Of a stretch of 64,000 bases of DNA, positions 63,388-64,000 are shown one piece after another. Source of the stretch: Rhizobium sp. TH135 (GTDB taxonomy: Bacteria; Pseudomonadota; Alphaproteobacteria; Rhizobiales; Rhizobiaceae). Within the stretch, counting starts at the first letter, position 1, and every line of letters begins with the position of its first letter. The stretch is from contig NZ_PKRP01000003.1 in assembly GCF_002855515.1 (NCBI RefSeq), positions 62,001 to 126,000 on the forward strand, given 5' to 3'. A program made the position numbers and the translations under genes. The notes beneath the pieces are model-generated. The model was not told where the DNA came from. It did no database searches and saw only the letters and a list, made by a program, of their open reading frames with translations.

Positions 63388-64000
63388 ATGGCATTGAAAA
63401 GCTACAATCCGACGACCCCGAGCCAGCGTCAGCTGGTCATCGTCGACCGCTCTGGCCTCTGGAAGGGCAAGCCGGTCAAGGCGCTGACGGAAGGTCTCTC
63501 CAAGAGCGGTGGCCGTAACAACTACGGTCGCATCACCGCTCGCTTCATCGGTGGTGGTCACAAGCGCACCTATCGTCTGGTTGACTTCAAGCGTCGCAAG
63601 TTCGACGTTGAAGGCACTGTCGAGCGCCTGGAATACGACCCGAACCGTTCGGCCTTCATCGCTCTCGTGACCTACACGGACGGCGAACAGGCTTACATCC
63701 TGGCACCGCAGCGCATCGCTGCCGGCGACAAGGTCATCGCGTCTGAGAAGGCCGTTGACGTGAAGCCCGGCAACACCATGCCGCTGCAGTACATCCCGGT
63801 TGGTTCGATCGTTCACAACGTCGAAATGAAGCCCGGCAAGGGCGGTCAGATCGCACGTTCGGCTGGCACCTACGTCCAGCTCGTCGGCCGCGATGCCGGC
63901 ATGGCGATCCTGCGCCTGAACTCGGGTGAGCAGCGTCTGGTTCCGGGCTCCTGCCTGGCCACCATCGGCGCCGTTTCCAACCCGGACCACGGCAACACCA
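63388..64000 (+). CDS. rplB: 50S ribosomal protein L2 (3' partial)
   Basis: First 204 codons of L2, open to the window end; the family is about 275 residues. [29 protein letters not shown], the OB domain ([28 protein letters not shown]) and the SH3-like domain ([41 protein letters not shown]) are visible. The peptidyl transferase-proximal C-terminal part lies beyond the window. S19 is expected next. Confidence 0.97.
   Translation, partial: MALKSYNPTTPSQRQLVIVDRSGLWKGKPVKALTEGLSKSGGRNNYGRITARFIGGGHKRTYRLVDFKRRKFDVEGTVERLEYDPNRSAFIALVTYTDGEQAYILAPQRIAAGDKVIASEKAVDVKPGNTMPLQYIPVGSIVHNVEMKPGKGGQIARSAGTYVQLVGRDAGMAILRLNSGEQRLVPGSCLATIGAVSNPDHGNT

Overview
The window is chromosomal DNA of an alphaproteobacterium, most likely a member of the Rhizobiaceae (Rhizobium/Agrobacterium group). 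The grounds are a GC-rich sequence, an NDUFA12-type complex I subunit gene, an RNase E with a long acidic insertion, a PrfB made by programmed frameshift, promoters of the CTTGAC-N17-CTATAT type, and two EF-Tu genes around a secE-nusG-rplKAJL-rpoBC-rpsLG-fusA-tuf-rpsJ block. The species cannot be named from the sequence alone.

Layout. 1-4111 is core: the end of gatB, two GNAT acetyltransferases, a Cys-rich secreted protein, NDUFA12 and a DUF2155 protein. 4112-19140 looks like an accessory block set between the DUF2155 gene and aat. It holds a small hypothetical gene, a PAS/HWE histidine kinase, a VOC-fold protein, a cytochrome oxidase cluster (subunit II, fused subunit I+III, CtaG, CopD-like and small membrane proteins), an FdhF/YdeP-type molybdoenzyme, a MerR regulator with its own 19-bp-spacer promoter, a phospholipase D-like protein, two gene remnants, and an AT-richer gene with a HEPN-like motif. 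19154-23000 carries aroQ-accB-accC-aat and a DsbA-like gene on the minus strand.

23166-39486 is mostly housekeeping: an aminotransferase, a GNAT, rne, an AMIN/amidase_3 amidase, mrcA (PBP1A), prfB with a +1 frameshift, nadK with a small secreted protein, tRNA-Thr, a MliC-domain protein, and an operon of an RlmB-type methyltransferase, a mannosyl-3-phosphoglycerate phosphatase-like enzyme and a GT81-like glycosyltransferase. This last pair probably makes a hexosylglycerate compatible solute.

39590-64000 is the translation/transcription block: tRNA-Tyr, tRNA-Gly, tuf copy 1, a short interlude with an amber-interrupted gene, a pentapeptide-like protein and a secreted protein, then tRNA-Trp, secE, nusG, rplK, rplA, rplJ, rplL, rpoB, rpoC, a small hypothetical gene, rpsL, rpsG, fusA, tuf copy 2, rpsJ, rplC, rplD, rplW and the start of rplB. 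Several strong hairpins sit between these genes, notably three in tandem between rplA and rplJ and a perfect 16-bp stem between rplL and rpoB.

I found no IS element, CRISPR array, prophage or clear defence island. The best candidates for something new are the HEPN-motif gene at 17811-19112 and the fused oxidase subunit in which a normally conserved K-channel lysine is a glutamine.
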